Assembly (NCBI GenBank): GCA_937921485.1
Contig: CAKZSV010000036.1
Location: forward strand, 1-39,758
DNA: 39,758 nucleotides
From: an uncultured bacterium
GTDB taxonomy: Bacteria > Spirochaetota > UBA4802 > JAGODF01
Direction: 5' to 3'
Shown: positions 26,426-33,725 of the stretch, one piece after another
How the letters are laid out: each line of letters opens with the position of its first letter
Position numbering within the stretch: the first letter of the stretch is position 1
Notes under the pieces: model-generated
Told to the model about the DNA's origin: nothing
Databases searched by the model: none
What the model saw: only the letters and a program-made list of their open reading frames with translations
Program-made: the position numbers and the translations under genes

Positions 26426-27400
26426 TCATGAAGTGAATTGTACTGCAAGTTCGGCGCTTGCCCTGGCGGATTCCGATGCGTATTCTGCTGTATTTCCCGT
26501 TATCACGCGGTAAATTGCAATTTCCTTTTCAAGTTCTTCAGGTAGCAACGCATTTTCCAGAGCCGCGCGGGTATTATTCACAAGCTTTTCCATAGCGGGC
26601 TGAATTGAGTTTTCTGAGAAAATGAATGCGCCTGAAAAATCATACACCGGAACAGTTTCGCTGAGAACGAGTGGCAGCCCATCCGCGAGACAATAGATTT
26701 CGGCATGGTTCCACGCGCCATCGCAGTCGCGAATTTCCAGAATTCCTGTTTGCGCTTCATCAAGGCCAAGTTCCTCACGCAAAAAATTTTTTTCCTGTAC
26801 AGCGATGGAACTATCGAGATGGGCGATGTAGATGCGCGCGCCGGTGAACCGTGCGTTATCACGCGGAATACTAAATTCCGATAATCGTTTTGCTTCAGCC
26901 GGATACACTTTCGCTTCAATAAGGCCGCCGCCGCTGGCGTAAAAGCCGAATCTGCGAAGCGTGCAGCTGGCATACATGCCCATCTGCTCGAGTGCCGCAA
27001 GAAAACTTTCTTTCATCCATGAAGTGCTAAACGAAAGCGGTGAATGCGTAACGCCGGAAAGGTATAGGCGGGAACGGAAGCTTTGCATGAAAAGCGCGGG
27101 CATCAAAAGCAGCATCAGCTCAATTGCCGATGAATAGGGATTTATTGAAATAGTGAAATTTCCAAAACGCACCGGTTCGGGATAAAAGAGCAGGTCATCG
27201 CCTTTTGTGGAGAAATGGCCGAATTGATATTTTTGAAAAAATTCTTCAAAGTCTGAAAGAAAGGCTGAAAAGGGCTGATTGTTGTTGATGAACATCAATC
27301 CGCCAACAATGCGGCATTCTTTACCGAACGCCAGGGAAAGAGAAATCGCCTGCCGTATGAGAACCCAGTCAAGATGCGGAAGCGATACTGGAATCATCAT
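26426..27400 (-). CDS. RtcA-like RNA 3'-phosphate cyclase homologue lacking catalytic motifs
   Basis: The 324-residue protein shows clear similarity to RtcA in its middle: a [10 protein letters not shown] strand, [27 protein letters not shown] and [18 protein letters not shown], the last matching RtcA's HGFYPAGGG block. Known RtcA carries an N-terminal GEGGGQILR loop and a C-terminal S-C-H-L-L-T-N segment with the nucleophilic His309. Here the N-terminus reads [20 protein letters not shown] without the glycine loop, and the protein stops before the His segment. It is therefore probably not a cyclase, perhaps an Rcl1-like RNA-binding relative (inference). Its start overlaps the serS stop by 4 bp (ATGA). 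Confidence 0.75.
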   Translation of the reverse strand: MMIPVSLPHLDWVLIRQAISLSLAFGKECRIVGGLMFINNNQPFSAFLSDFEEFFQKYQFGHFSTKGDDLLFYPEPVRFGNFTISINPYSSAIELMLLLMPALFMQSFRSRLYLSGVTHSPLSFSTSWMKESFLAALEQMGMYASCTLRRFGFYASGGGLIEAKVYPAEAKRLSEFSIPRDNARFTGARIYIAHLDSSIAVQEKNFLREELGLDEAQTGILEIRDCDGAWNHAEIYCLADGLPLVLSETVPVYDFSGAFIFSENSIQPAMEKLVNNTRAALENALLPEELEKEIAIYRVITGNTAEYASESARASAELAVQFTS

Positions 27401-28659
27401 CGCTCCATGTAGGGCCTGAGCACGTCGGGAATATTGAACGTCCCGTCTTCCCGCTGGTAATTTTCCATCACCGCGGCAAGCGTTCTGCCTGCGGCAAGGC
27501 CGGATCCGTTCAACGTGTGCACAAGCGCGGGCCTTTCACCCTTTGCTTTTCTGTAGCGGATGCGGGCGCGGCGCGCCTGGTAATCTAAAAAGTTCGAGCA
27601 GGATGATATTTCCACATAGCGTTCAAGCCCCGGCATCCAGACTTCGATGTCGTAGGTTTTCGCGGAGGAGGCCGACGTATCGCCGCTGCATAGAAGCACC
27701 ACGCGATAATGAAGATTGAGACGCTTGAGCACCTCTTCGGCATTGGCGGTGAGTTTTTCAAGTTCCTCCATCGATGTTTCAGGTTCTACGAATTTCACCA
27801 GTTCCACTTTCTGAAACTGATGCACCCGGATAAGCCCCCGTGTGTCTTTTCCCGCCGAACCGGCTTCGCGCCTGAAGCATGATGATTGCATCGTCACATA
27901 GAGGGGAAGTTTTTCACCGTCGATGATTTCATCGCGGTAGAGATTGGTGAGGGGCACTTCGGCGGTAGGGATGAGCGAAAGCCCGTCCCGCTCGATGCGG
28001 TAATATTCATCTTTAAATTTCGGGTACTGTCCCGTGCCGATCATGCTGTCGTCGTTTACGATGAAGGGGCCGAAAATTTCTGTATAGCCGTGTTCGCGGG
28101 TATGGAGGTCGAGCATGAAATTGATGATGGCGCGTTCAAGGCGGGCCGCAAGGCCGCGGTACACGTAAAAGCGCGTACCCGCGAGCTTCACCCCGCGTTC
28201 AAAATCTAAAATGTCGTGCTGGACGCCGATTTCGTAGTGAGGGCGGGGAGTGAAAGAAAACGATGGTTTTGCACCCCAGGTGCGTACAACGACGTTGTCG
28301 TTTTCATCGCGCCCAGGAGGAACCGATTCATCCAGGATGTTTGGAAGGGAAAGCGCCATCTCATCGAACTGCGCATTGATATCGGCGAGTTCATTTTCTG
28401 CTGTTTTGATAGTGTCTGATACTCCTTCCATTTCCGCAAGCAGATGGGAGGCATCTTCCTTCTTTGACTTTAAGATGCCGATTTCTTTTGAAACGCGGTT
28501 TCGTTTCTCGCGCATCTGATCGATCTGCATGATAAGCCCGCGGCGTTTTTCGTTGGTGGCTCGAAGGGCGCTTACATCAACCACGCCTTCCATATTTCGG
28601 AGTTTAAGGATTTTTTGAATGAGGTCCAGGTTGTCCCGTATGAGTTTGGGGTCTATCAT
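27397..28659 (-). CDS. serS: Seryl-tRNA synthetase
   Basis: Cytosolic class II synthetase charging tRNA-Ser, 420 residues. An N-terminal coiled-coil arm (about 30-105, rich in Lys and Glu) is followed by the catalytic core with [16 protein letters not shown] (motif 1/2 region), [20 protein letters not shown] (motif 2) and [20 protein letters not shown] (motif 3). The start at 28659 ([10 protein letters not shown]) matches the family and has GAAGGA 8 bases upstream; a TTG five codons earlier is excluded. It has its own promoter and a leader with a terminator-like hairpin, and is translationally coupled to the RtcA-like gene behind it. Confidence 0.96.
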   Translation of the reverse strand: MIDPKLIRDNLDLIQKILKLRNMEGVVDVSALRATNEKRRGLIMQIDQMREKRNRVSKEIGILKSKKEDASHLLAEMEGVSDTIKTAENELADINAQFDEMALSLPNILDESVPPGRDENDNVVVRTWGAKPSFSFTPRPHYEIGVQHDILDFERGVKLAGTRFYVYRGLAARLERAIINFMLDLHTREHGYTEIFGPFIVNDDSMIGTGQYPKFKDEYYRIERDGLSLIPTAEVPLTNLYRDEIIDGEKLPLYVTMQSSCFRREAGSAGKDTRGLIRVHQFQKVELVKFVEPETSMEELEKLTANAEEVLKRLNLHYRVVLLCSGDTSASSAKTYDIEVWMPGLERYVEISSCSNFLDYQARRARIRYRKAKGERPALVHTLNGSGLAAGRTLAAVMENYQREDGTFNIPDVLRPYMER

Positions 28660-28691
28660 GGCATAGTCCTTCAATGATATTTGCGCGCGAT

Positions 28692-28738
28692 ATAAAAAAG
28701 CGGTAGCCGTTTATGTGCAACGGCCGCTGCGGGCACAT
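28692..28738 (-). promoter_or_regulatory. Terminator/antiterminator-like leader upstream of serS
   Basis: On the minus strand GCCGTT and AACGGC pair around loop GCACATA, extended by AGCG/CGCT across a 3-nt bulge, then TTTTTTATA: an intrinsic-terminator shape ending about 30 bases before the serS start. An upstream ATGTGC (28733-28738) is complementary to the GCACAT in the loop (28713-28718), so an alternative fold is possible. No T-box consensus is seen. Confidence 0.5.
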
Positions 28739-28750
28739 CGCCCATCTGGC

Positions 28751-28780
28751 AATGTATGGGGTTCAGTAGCGTTTTGTCAA
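28751..28780 (-). promoter_or_regulatory. Promoter of serS
   Basis: The minus strand shows TTGACA (28775-28780), an 18-bp spacer and TACATT (28751-28756). The predicted start near 28744 lies upstream of the terminator-like hairpin, which is therefore in the serS leader. Confidence 0.65.
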
Positions 28781-28787
28781 GAACGAC

Positions 28788-28809
28788 TGAGGAAAATCAT
28801 CATTCCTCA
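28788..28809 (-). terminator. Hairpin at the end of queD
   Basis: TGAGGAA/TTCCTCA form a perfect 7-bp stem with an 8-nt loop; the stem includes the queD stop codon. The T-rich tail is interrupted (GTCGTTCTT), so termination may be partial. Confidence 0.4.
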
Positions 28810-29184
28810 TGGATAATAGGTACATCGTGCGGTGGCGGATTCCCACACAGTTACGGACTCGAGGGAAATGTGTGAAAGATTTTTTCCCGCAAGCTGTGCG
28901 ATGAATTGCTCTGCGATGTATTTCGCGATGTGCTCTGAACTGGGGTTATGCGCTGAAAAATACGGTATATCGTTCAGATTGGTATGATCGAGTTCTGAAA
29001 TGATGCTTTTGAGCAGAACCTTTAAGTCGCCGAAATCAATGAGCAAACCAATTTCATTCAGTTGCTCCCCTTTAACCGAGAGCACCACCTTCCAGTTATG
29101 ACCGTGGAGATTTTCGCATTTTCCCTTGTATCCTCGAAGCTGATGCGCGGATGAGAATTGTTCTTCTATGGTGAGAACAAACAT
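28807..29184 (-). CDS. queD: 6-carboxy-5,6,7,8-tetrahydropterin synthase (QueD/PTPS family)
   Basis: Zinc enzyme of 125 residues, normal for the family, which converts 7,8-dihydroneopterin triphosphate to 6-carboxytetrahydropterin in queuosine (7-deazaguanine) biosynthesis. Zinc ligands appear as FSSAHQLRG and HGHNW; the catalytic Cys is in KCENLHGH, and a conserved Glu is in VTVWES. No other queuosine gene (queC, queE, folE) is in the window, so a pterin role cannot be excluded. It starts 9 bp after the DegT-like gene and is probably co-transcribed with it. Confidence 0.92.
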   Translation of the reverse strand: MFVLTIEEQFSSAHQLRGYKGKCENLHGHNWKVVLSVKGEQLNEIGLLIDFGDLKVLLKSIISELDHTNLNDIPYFSAHNPSSEHIAKYIAEQFIAQLAGKNLSHISLESVTVWESATARCTYYP

Positions 29185-29193
29185 GCTGTTACC

Positions 29194-30234
29194 TCAAATA
29201 AATGATGAAAGAGACCGAGCGATTTTTTCGATTTCTTTCTTTGTCAAAGTCGGATATATGGGAAGCGAGTAGAGCTTTTTTGCAAGCCTTTCGCTGTGGG
29301 GATAATCCATGATCTTTTCTCCAGTAAGCGTATGAAGAGGTGTTGAAATTGGGAGAAATATTTCAATACCCGCCTTCTTCCAGTATTTTTCCACGCGCTC
29401 AGCGGGCGCGTCAAACATAATCGGAAAAGATTGGTAGGTAAAGGTATCGCTGTATGCGAAAAACGTTTTATGGGATGTGACTTTCAGAGCATCATAGTAC
29501 ATTCGGGCGATTTCACGGCGCCTTTTCAATAGGTCAGGGAGGCGGTGAATTTGCGATATGCCCATTGCACCCTGGAAGTCGGTCATGATATAGTCGAATG
29601 TGATGCATGAGGAGCGGCCGCTGTTGCCGCGAAGGTCTTTCATCAGAGAATACATCCGCGAATTATTGGTCATAACCACCGCGCCGTTGCCCGTAGTCAT
29701 GAGCATCGAAGGTGCGAACGATGCGATGGCTATATGGGCGCGACTATCGTGAGCGATGTCGTGATGCTCCGAACCGATGGAGTGCGAAATGTCTTCAATC
29801 ACCGGTTTTTCCAGCGCAAGAAAATCGGCAATATCCCTCACAAATCCGAAAAGATGACCCAGCACGAGAGCTTTTGTGCGCTCGGATATTTTTTCGCGGT
29901 AGAGGGCGATATCAGGGGAAAAAGAACCGGCATCGATGTCGATAAGAACCGGCGTGCCGCCCGAAAGATGCAGCGCCGCAAGCGGTGCGGCATCGAAATA
30001 TGACGGAATGATAATTTCATCGTCCGGTGAAATTTCAAGTGCTTTAAATGCAAGATGGTATGCGGAGGTCGCGGAGTTGACCGCGAGCACATATTTATAG
30101 CCGGTCAGTTCGGCAATTCTGCTTTCCAGTGTTTTGATTATTTCTCCACCCGCAAGATTGTCGTTGATGAGACAATCAAGCACCCCTTCGAGCTCTTTCC
30201 GCGTAATGGTAGGCCGTGATGATACAATTGCCAT
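29194..30234 (-). CDS. DegT/DnrJ/EryC1-family protein with Met in place of the PLP lysine
   Basis: The protein has 346 residues and the fold-type-I aminotransferase sequence of the DegT sugar aminotransferases: SRPTITRKELEGVLDCL start, NSATSAYHLAFKAL, the PLP-ring Asp in VIEDISHSIGSEH, and the motif SFAPSMLMTTGNGAVV. In active members the latter reads S-F-x-x-x-K, with Lys forming the Schiff base. Here the codon is ATG (Met), a single-base change from AAG. The protein should not be a standard transaminase; a few relatives (ColD) replace Lys with His and act as dehydratases, but Met has no such known role. The start at 30234 fits the family; 38 more codons are open upstream. It precedes queD by 9 bp. 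Confidence 0.85.
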   Translation of the reverse strand: MAIVSSRPTITRKELEGVLDCLINDNLAGGEIIKTLESRIAELTGYKYVLAVNSATSAYHLAFKALEISPDDEIIIPSYFDAAPLAALHLSGGTPVLIDIDAGSFSPDIALYREKISERTKALVLGHLFGFVRDIADFLALEKPVIEDISHSIGSEHHDIAHDSRAHIAIASFAPSMLMTTGNGAVVMTNNSRMYSLMKDLRGNSGRSSCITFDYIMTDFQGAMGISQIHRLPDLLKRRREIARMYYDALKVTSHKTFFAYSDTFTYQSFPIMFDAPAERVEKYWKKAGIEIFLPISTPLHTLTGEKIMDYPHSERLAKKLYSLPIYPTLTKKEIEKIARSLSSFI

Positions 30235-30361
30235 GGTCTTTTGCCCAACAATAAAATAATGAATCTTTGATGCAATGATGCGGTATGCATGGTTTACATG
30301 GGGAAATTCAATTTTCGCGTCAACAGCATTTTTTTTGTTTGCCCGCAAACGCGATAATTTC

Positions 30362-30405
30362 TTGAATAATGCTCATTTCATGATACATTATTAATAATTA
30401 ATGTA
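30362..30405 (+). promoter_or_regulatory. Promoter with overlapping palindrome upstream of the OM barrel gene
   Basis: TTGAAT (30362-30367), a 16-bp spacer and TACATT (30384-30389). The -10 is the left arm of an imperfect palindrome TACATTA-N8-TAATGTA (30384-30405) that also covers the expected start site, a plausible operator. A perfect AAGGAGG precedes the ATG at 30425. Confidence 0.55.
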
Positions 30406-30424
30406 ATTTTAAGGAGGAAAAGCG

Positions 30425-31171
30425 ATGAAAAAATTGCTTATAGGTGCGATAGTAATATTTTCATTTGTCGGATTTTTGATAAAAGACGCGCCGGCTTCCC
30501 TTGTAGTGGATTTCGAAGGCGGTAAAGTATATCCGGGCTATAATGACGTGCGCATCCCCGGCGATACGGGGACGAAGTTTTCTCTGTATGATGAAATTGA
30601 AACAGATCCGGCCTGGTACTGGCGTGCCCGGGCCGGATATCTGATTGAAGAACGCCATTTTTTATATCTTCTTGTGGCGCCTCTGAAAGTTGAAGGGAGT
30701 GGAAAGGTGGATAGGCCGGTGGTGTTTGAAAACGCAACCTTTTCCGCAAATGCGCCGCTTCGAGCAACCTTTCAGTTCAACACATATCGGCCTGGTTATC
30801 GATATAATTTTTTGGTACATGAGCGCGGAGTTGCGGGAGGGGGAATTTCGCTTCTGGTGCGGGATGCCTATATCGAAGTCGAAGGCGACGGGCAGTCGGC
30901 AAAATCATCGAATCTGGGATTTGTGCCCCTGCTGAATTTTCATGTAAGCGGGAAAATCACTCCGTTTTTTGGAGTTCTCTTTGAAGGTGAGGGGCTTGCA
31001 TCCACTCAGGGAAGGGCCTTTGATATTTTGACCGCGCTGGTGTTGCATCTTTCCGATTCAGTGAGCGTCCGGGCGGGATACCGATTTATCGAAGGCGGTG
31101 CGGACAACGAGAAGGTCTATACCTTCTCGTTGTTTCACTTTGCTACGGCAGGTATTGAAGTACGATGGTAA
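30425..31171 (+). CDS. Outer-membrane beta-barrel protein
   Basis: The 248-residue protein has an N-terminal signal peptide (MKKLLIGAIVIFSFVGFLIK, likely cleavage near APAS), then alternating polar/hydrophobic strands with aromatic girdle residues (PAWYWRARAGYLI, RATFQFNTYRPGYRYNFL, FSLFHFATAGIEVRW). The C-terminal residue is Trp, as in outer-membrane barrels recognised by BamA. About 8-10 strands fit the length. Substrate or role is unknown. AAGGAGG 8 bases before the ATG suggests high expression. It is convergent with the ADP-forming synthetase genes, with only 16 bp between stops. Confidence 0.82.
   Translation: MKKLLIGAIVIFSFVGFLIKDAPASLVVDFEGGKVYPGYNDVRIPGDTGTKFSLYDEIETDPAWYWRARAGYLIEERHFLYLLVAPLKVEGSGKVDRPVVFENATFSANAPLRATFQFNTYRPGYRYNFLVHERGVAGGGISLLVRDAYIEVEGDGQSAKSSNLGFVPLLNFHVSGKITPFFGVLFEGEGLASTQGRAFDILTALVLHLSDSVSVRAGYRFIEGGADNEKVYTFSLFHFATAGIEVRW
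31104..31133 (+). repeat. 13-bp perfect hairpin inside the OM barrel coding end
   Basis: ACAACGAGAAGGT (31104-31116) and ACCTTCTCGTTGT (31121-31133) pair perfectly around CTAT, 38 bases before the stop of the barrel gene. Two T follow, then CAC, so it is not a canonical terminator. It encodes barrel residues (DNEKVYTFSL) but may also block read-through between the convergent units. Confidence 0.6.
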
Positions 31172-31187
31172 AGCGGAATCAGCCTGC

Positions 31188-31868
31188 TTAATTGGGTCCG
31201 CTCAGAATCACAAGCGCATCAACCGCAACGGGCTGGCTGCCGTGCACTATCAGCGGGTTAATGTCGATTTCGGCGATTTCAGGATGCTGTAGCGCAAGAT
31301 TGCCGAGCTGTACAAGCGATTGTATCAGCAATGACCGGTCAACTGCAGGGCTGCCGCGAAATTCGTCAAGGATGTCTTTCGCGCGAAGTTCTTCAAGCAT
31401 TGATTCGGCATCCTGCGCGGAAAGAGGGGCGACCCGAAAAGAGGTGTCTTTCAGCACTTCGGTGTAGATGCCGCCAAGGCCGAACATCACGCAGGGGCCG
31501 AATTGCGCGTCGCGGATGAGGCCCATCACAAGTTCCCTGCTGCCAGGCACCTGCTCCTGTACAAGTATTCCATCCAATCCTATGTCGTCCTTTGACGTGA
31601 TTTCATCGCAGGCATGCGCGACATCTGCTTGATTATTGCAATTAAGATATACCATCCCTTTTTCGGTCTTATGAAGCAGTTTGGGAGAACAGCCTTTCAC
31701 TACAACAGGATAGCCCAACTCTTCGGCGAAGCGTATAGCTTCATCGCGCGTACGAGCCAGCTTCTCACGCACGGTGGGAATGCCCGCGTTTTTTAAGAGC
31801 AGCTTGCCGTCATACTCCGAGAGCGTGTTCAAATTTTGTTTCATCGCATTCGAGAGAATTTCTTTCAT
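31188..31868 (-). CDS. ADP-forming acyl-CoA synthetase, beta (ATP-grasp) subunit
   Basis: Small subunit of 226 residues with an ATP-grasp fold (YPVVVKGCSPKLLHKTEKGMVYL; MFGLGGIYTEVLKDTSFRVAPL). With the alpha subunit it interconverts acyl-CoA, ADP and phosphate with acid, ATP and CoA, conserving thioester energy as ATP. AAGGAGC lies 6 bases before the ATG at 31868, inside the end of the alpha gene; the two frames overlap by 59 bp, a strong sign of coupled synthesis. The acyl substrate (acetate or another acid) is not shown by sequence. Confidence 0.9.
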   Translation of the reverse strand: MKEILSNAMKQNLNTLSEYDGKLLLKNAGIPTVREKLARTRDEAIRFAEELGYPVVVKGCSPKLLHKTEKGMVYLNCNNQADVAHACDEITSKDDIGLDGILVQEQVPGSRELVMGLIRDAQFGPCVMFGLGGIYTEVLKDTSFRVAPLSAQDAESMLEELRAKDILDEFRGSPAVDRSLLIQSLVQLGNLALQHPEIAEIDINPLIVHGSQPVAVDALVILSGPN

Positions 31869-33237
31869 GATATTGCTCCTTCTTCAAAAGATAATGATAT
31901 TGCTGATTGGAAACGACCAGAGCCCGCACCGCTTCTTCCGGAGATTCAAAAACCGGGATTTGGTATTTCGTGCGAATTGTCAGGATTTTTGCAATTGAGT
32001 TTGGAATGTACAGCGCTGCAGGCTTTTGATAATGTTTACACATTTGAATTAAATCAAGAATCGCTTCAATCACCACGTCCTGCCAGACGTTGGGGATGGG
32101 GAGAAGGCCGTCCACTTCACTTGAGGAGAGCAGAATATCGAAAATATCGATAAACATTTGCTTCGACATTGCGGGTCCCAGGTCAACCGGGTTTTTTGCG
32201 TTGAAAAGCTGACCGGTTTTCGCGAGGCGCTCCTGCGTTGCCGGTGAAAGACTGGCGAGTTTCATGCCCTGCTCCACGAGGATATCAGCGGCGATGCCGC
32301 CAAAAGCGCCTGAATTGGTAATCACAGCGATGTTCTTTCCGCGCAGGAGCGGCATGGTGGTAAACATTTTCGGAAGAGAATGCAATTCGCTGATTGCTTT
32401 CAAGCGGATGATGCCGGCCTGTTTGCAGGCGCTGTCGAAAATGACGTCGTTGTTCGCCATGCCGGCAGTATGCGACATCGCCGCGTGAGAACCTTCCGCA
32501 GTACGGCCGACTTTGAATGCGAGAATGGGCTTTTTCACTCTGCGCGCGGTTTCCATGAGCTTAACTCCATCGCGCACGCTTTCAAGATAAAGGCCAATCA
32601 CTTCCGTGTTATCCTGATTGAAATATTCAATAAAATCGGCTTCATCGAGGTCGGATTTATTTCCGATGCTGACCATCTTATTGACCTTGCATACGTCGTT
32701 CGAAAAGGAGTCGAGTATGAGTACCCCGATTCCTCCGCTTTGAATGATGTATGAAATGGTGCCGGGGGTGATGAAGCCATCGCCGTATTTTTCCGGCACA
32801 AAGCCGTAAAAGCAGCAGAAGCGGTTTTGCGTGTTGAGCGTGCCAAGGCAGTTAGGGCCAAGAATGCGGATGCCGTATTGTTTCATGTGTGCTTCCATTT
32901 CGCGCTGCAGCCGATTGCCGTCTTCGTCCCCGGATTCAGAAAAGCCTGCGCTTTCGATGATGATGCGCGTGATACCCTTTTCGCCGCATTGGCGTACGAT
33001 TTCAGGAACCTGCGCGGCAGAGAGTAAAACGACGGCAAGGTCCACCTTGCCGGGAATATCGAGTACGGAAGAGTAGCCCGGAAACCCATGGACGCCTTCA
33101 CCCTTGCGATTGATTGCGTACACATCGCCGGGATAACAGTTGTGCCGCAGGAGGTTGAGAATAGTAGCAGCCAGGTTGAAGGGGGAATTGGAAGCGCCGA
33201 TAATTGCAACCGACTGGGGATTAAAGAATTTTTCCAT
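31810..33237 (-). CDS. ADP-forming acyl-CoA synthetase, alpha subunit
   Basis: The 475-residue protein has a CoA-binding Rossmann domain (SVAIIGASNSPFNLA), two succinyl-CoA-ligase-like domains, and the phosphohistidine motif MSHTAGMANND, with His carrying the phosphoryl group between active sites. ILGPNCLGTLN and NSGAFGGIAADILVEQG are further family signatures. The start at 33237 (MEKFFNPQ) follows CGGAGG by about 7 bases; eight further codons upstream are excluded. It is first in the two-gene operon and preceded by an inverted-repeat-rich promoter region. It likely ends fatty-acid or amino-acid catabolism with ATP formation (inference from neighbours). Confidence 0.93.
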   Translation of the reverse strand: MEKFFNPQSVAIIGASNSPFNLAATILNLLRHNCYPGDVYAINRKGEGVHGFPGYSSVLDIPGKVDLAVVLLSAAQVPEIVRQCGEKGITRIIIESAGFSESGDEDGNRLQREMEAHMKQYGIRILGPNCLGTLNTQNRFCCFYGFVPEKYGDGFITPGTISYIIQSGGIGVLILDSFSNDVCKVNKMVSIGNKSDLDEADFIEYFNQDNTEVIGLYLESVRDGVKLMETARRVKKPILAFKVGRTAEGSHAAMSHTAGMANNDVIFDSACKQAGIIRLKAISELHSLPKMFTTMPLLRGKNIAVITNSGAFGGIAADILVEQGMKLASLSPATQERLAKTGQLFNAKNPVDLGPAMSKQMFIDIFDILLSSSEVDGLLPIPNVWQDVVIEAILDLIQMCKHYQKPAALYIPNSIAKILTIRTKYQIPVFESPEEAVRALVVSNQQYHYLLKKEQYHERNSLECDETKFEHALGV

Positions 33238-33259
33238 CGCGAAGCCTCCGAAACGTAAC

Positions 33260-33289
33260 AATGTAAACGATTGCGAACAGTGTTTACAA
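33260..33289 (-). promoter_or_regulatory. Promoter with palindromic operator for the ADP-forming synthetase operon
   Basis: The minus strand has TTGTAA (33284-33289), an 18-bp spacer and TACATT (33260-33265). The perfect inverted repeat TGTAAAC-N13-GTTTACA (33262-33288) spans both boxes, so a bound dimer would block polymerase. The TetR gene 440 bp upstream on the same strand is a candidate regulator (inference). Confidence 0.55.
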
Positions 33290-33298
33290 TTCGTAATA

Positions 33299-33337
33299 TG
33301 ACACGTTTTGTGTCAAGACATTTTGAGGAAAAATGTC
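33299..33337. promoter_or_regulatory. Two adjacent inverted repeats upstream of the synthetase operon
   Basis: TGACAC-N5-GTGTCA (33299-33315) is immediately followed by GACATTTT-N5-AAAATGTC (33317-33337), both perfect. TGTCAA occurs twice (33311-33316 and 33334-33339), giving minus-strand TTGACA sequences. They may be further operators or alternative -35 elements. Confidence 0.45.
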
Positions 33338-33348
33338 AAGGTTTTGAG

Positions 33349-33406
33349 AAATAAGGGAACTTCTAAAAATCATTATAAGGATGTTCCCTTGTGGGCACAA
33401 TATATA
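33349..33406 (+). repeat. Palindromic repeat, copy 2 (intergenic, left half only)
   Basis: The 58 bp differ from 18451-18508 at two positions (C to T at 33370, A to C at 33396). AAGGGAAC (33353-33360) and GTTCCCTT (33383-33390) form the same stem. The right end present in copy 1 is not found downstream, so this copy is truncated or the conserved mobile part is only this hairpin. Confidence 0.75.
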
Positions 33407-33725
33407 AATTATCGCACCGGAGACTGGTCTATTCGGGAAAAATGGACAGAAACGGCCGCCTGCATAAAAATCTGGTATGGCGTACCACCGAATTACATGG
33501 AAGAATACTTCGGCTGATACCTTTTTTCTGCCACATCAACCCTTTCTCTGGCTGGATGCGGCTTCCCGGGCGTGAAACCCACCAACGCACCATCGAGTAT
33601 CACGCATAAACACTTGAACCAAGGTAACTTATCTGCGTAAATCTGTTAATGCTCATACAGGAAAAGCTTTCCCGGGGAAAAAGAGCATCATCGTGCTGGT
33701 TTGCTATGACCTGCAAAAGCCGCTT
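33407..33725. other. Gene-free region between the synthetase operon and TetR
   Basis: About 320 bp without a supportable gene. Short open frames run through it (including one that reads through the repeat in the same phase as copy 1) but lack ribosome sites and recognisable protein sequence. It may be decayed DNA, possibly linked to the arrival of the repeat. Confidence 0.5.

Noticed and set aside
28660..28806. T-box riboswitch upstream of serS
   Set aside because: The conserved T-box sequence and specifier-loop layout are not found; the leader is also too short (about 85 nt).
33308..33609. Short open frames running through repeat copy 2
   Set aside because: No ribosome site, no recognisable protein sequence, and the shared peptide (GTSKNHYKDVPLW) simply reflects the repeat's DNA.
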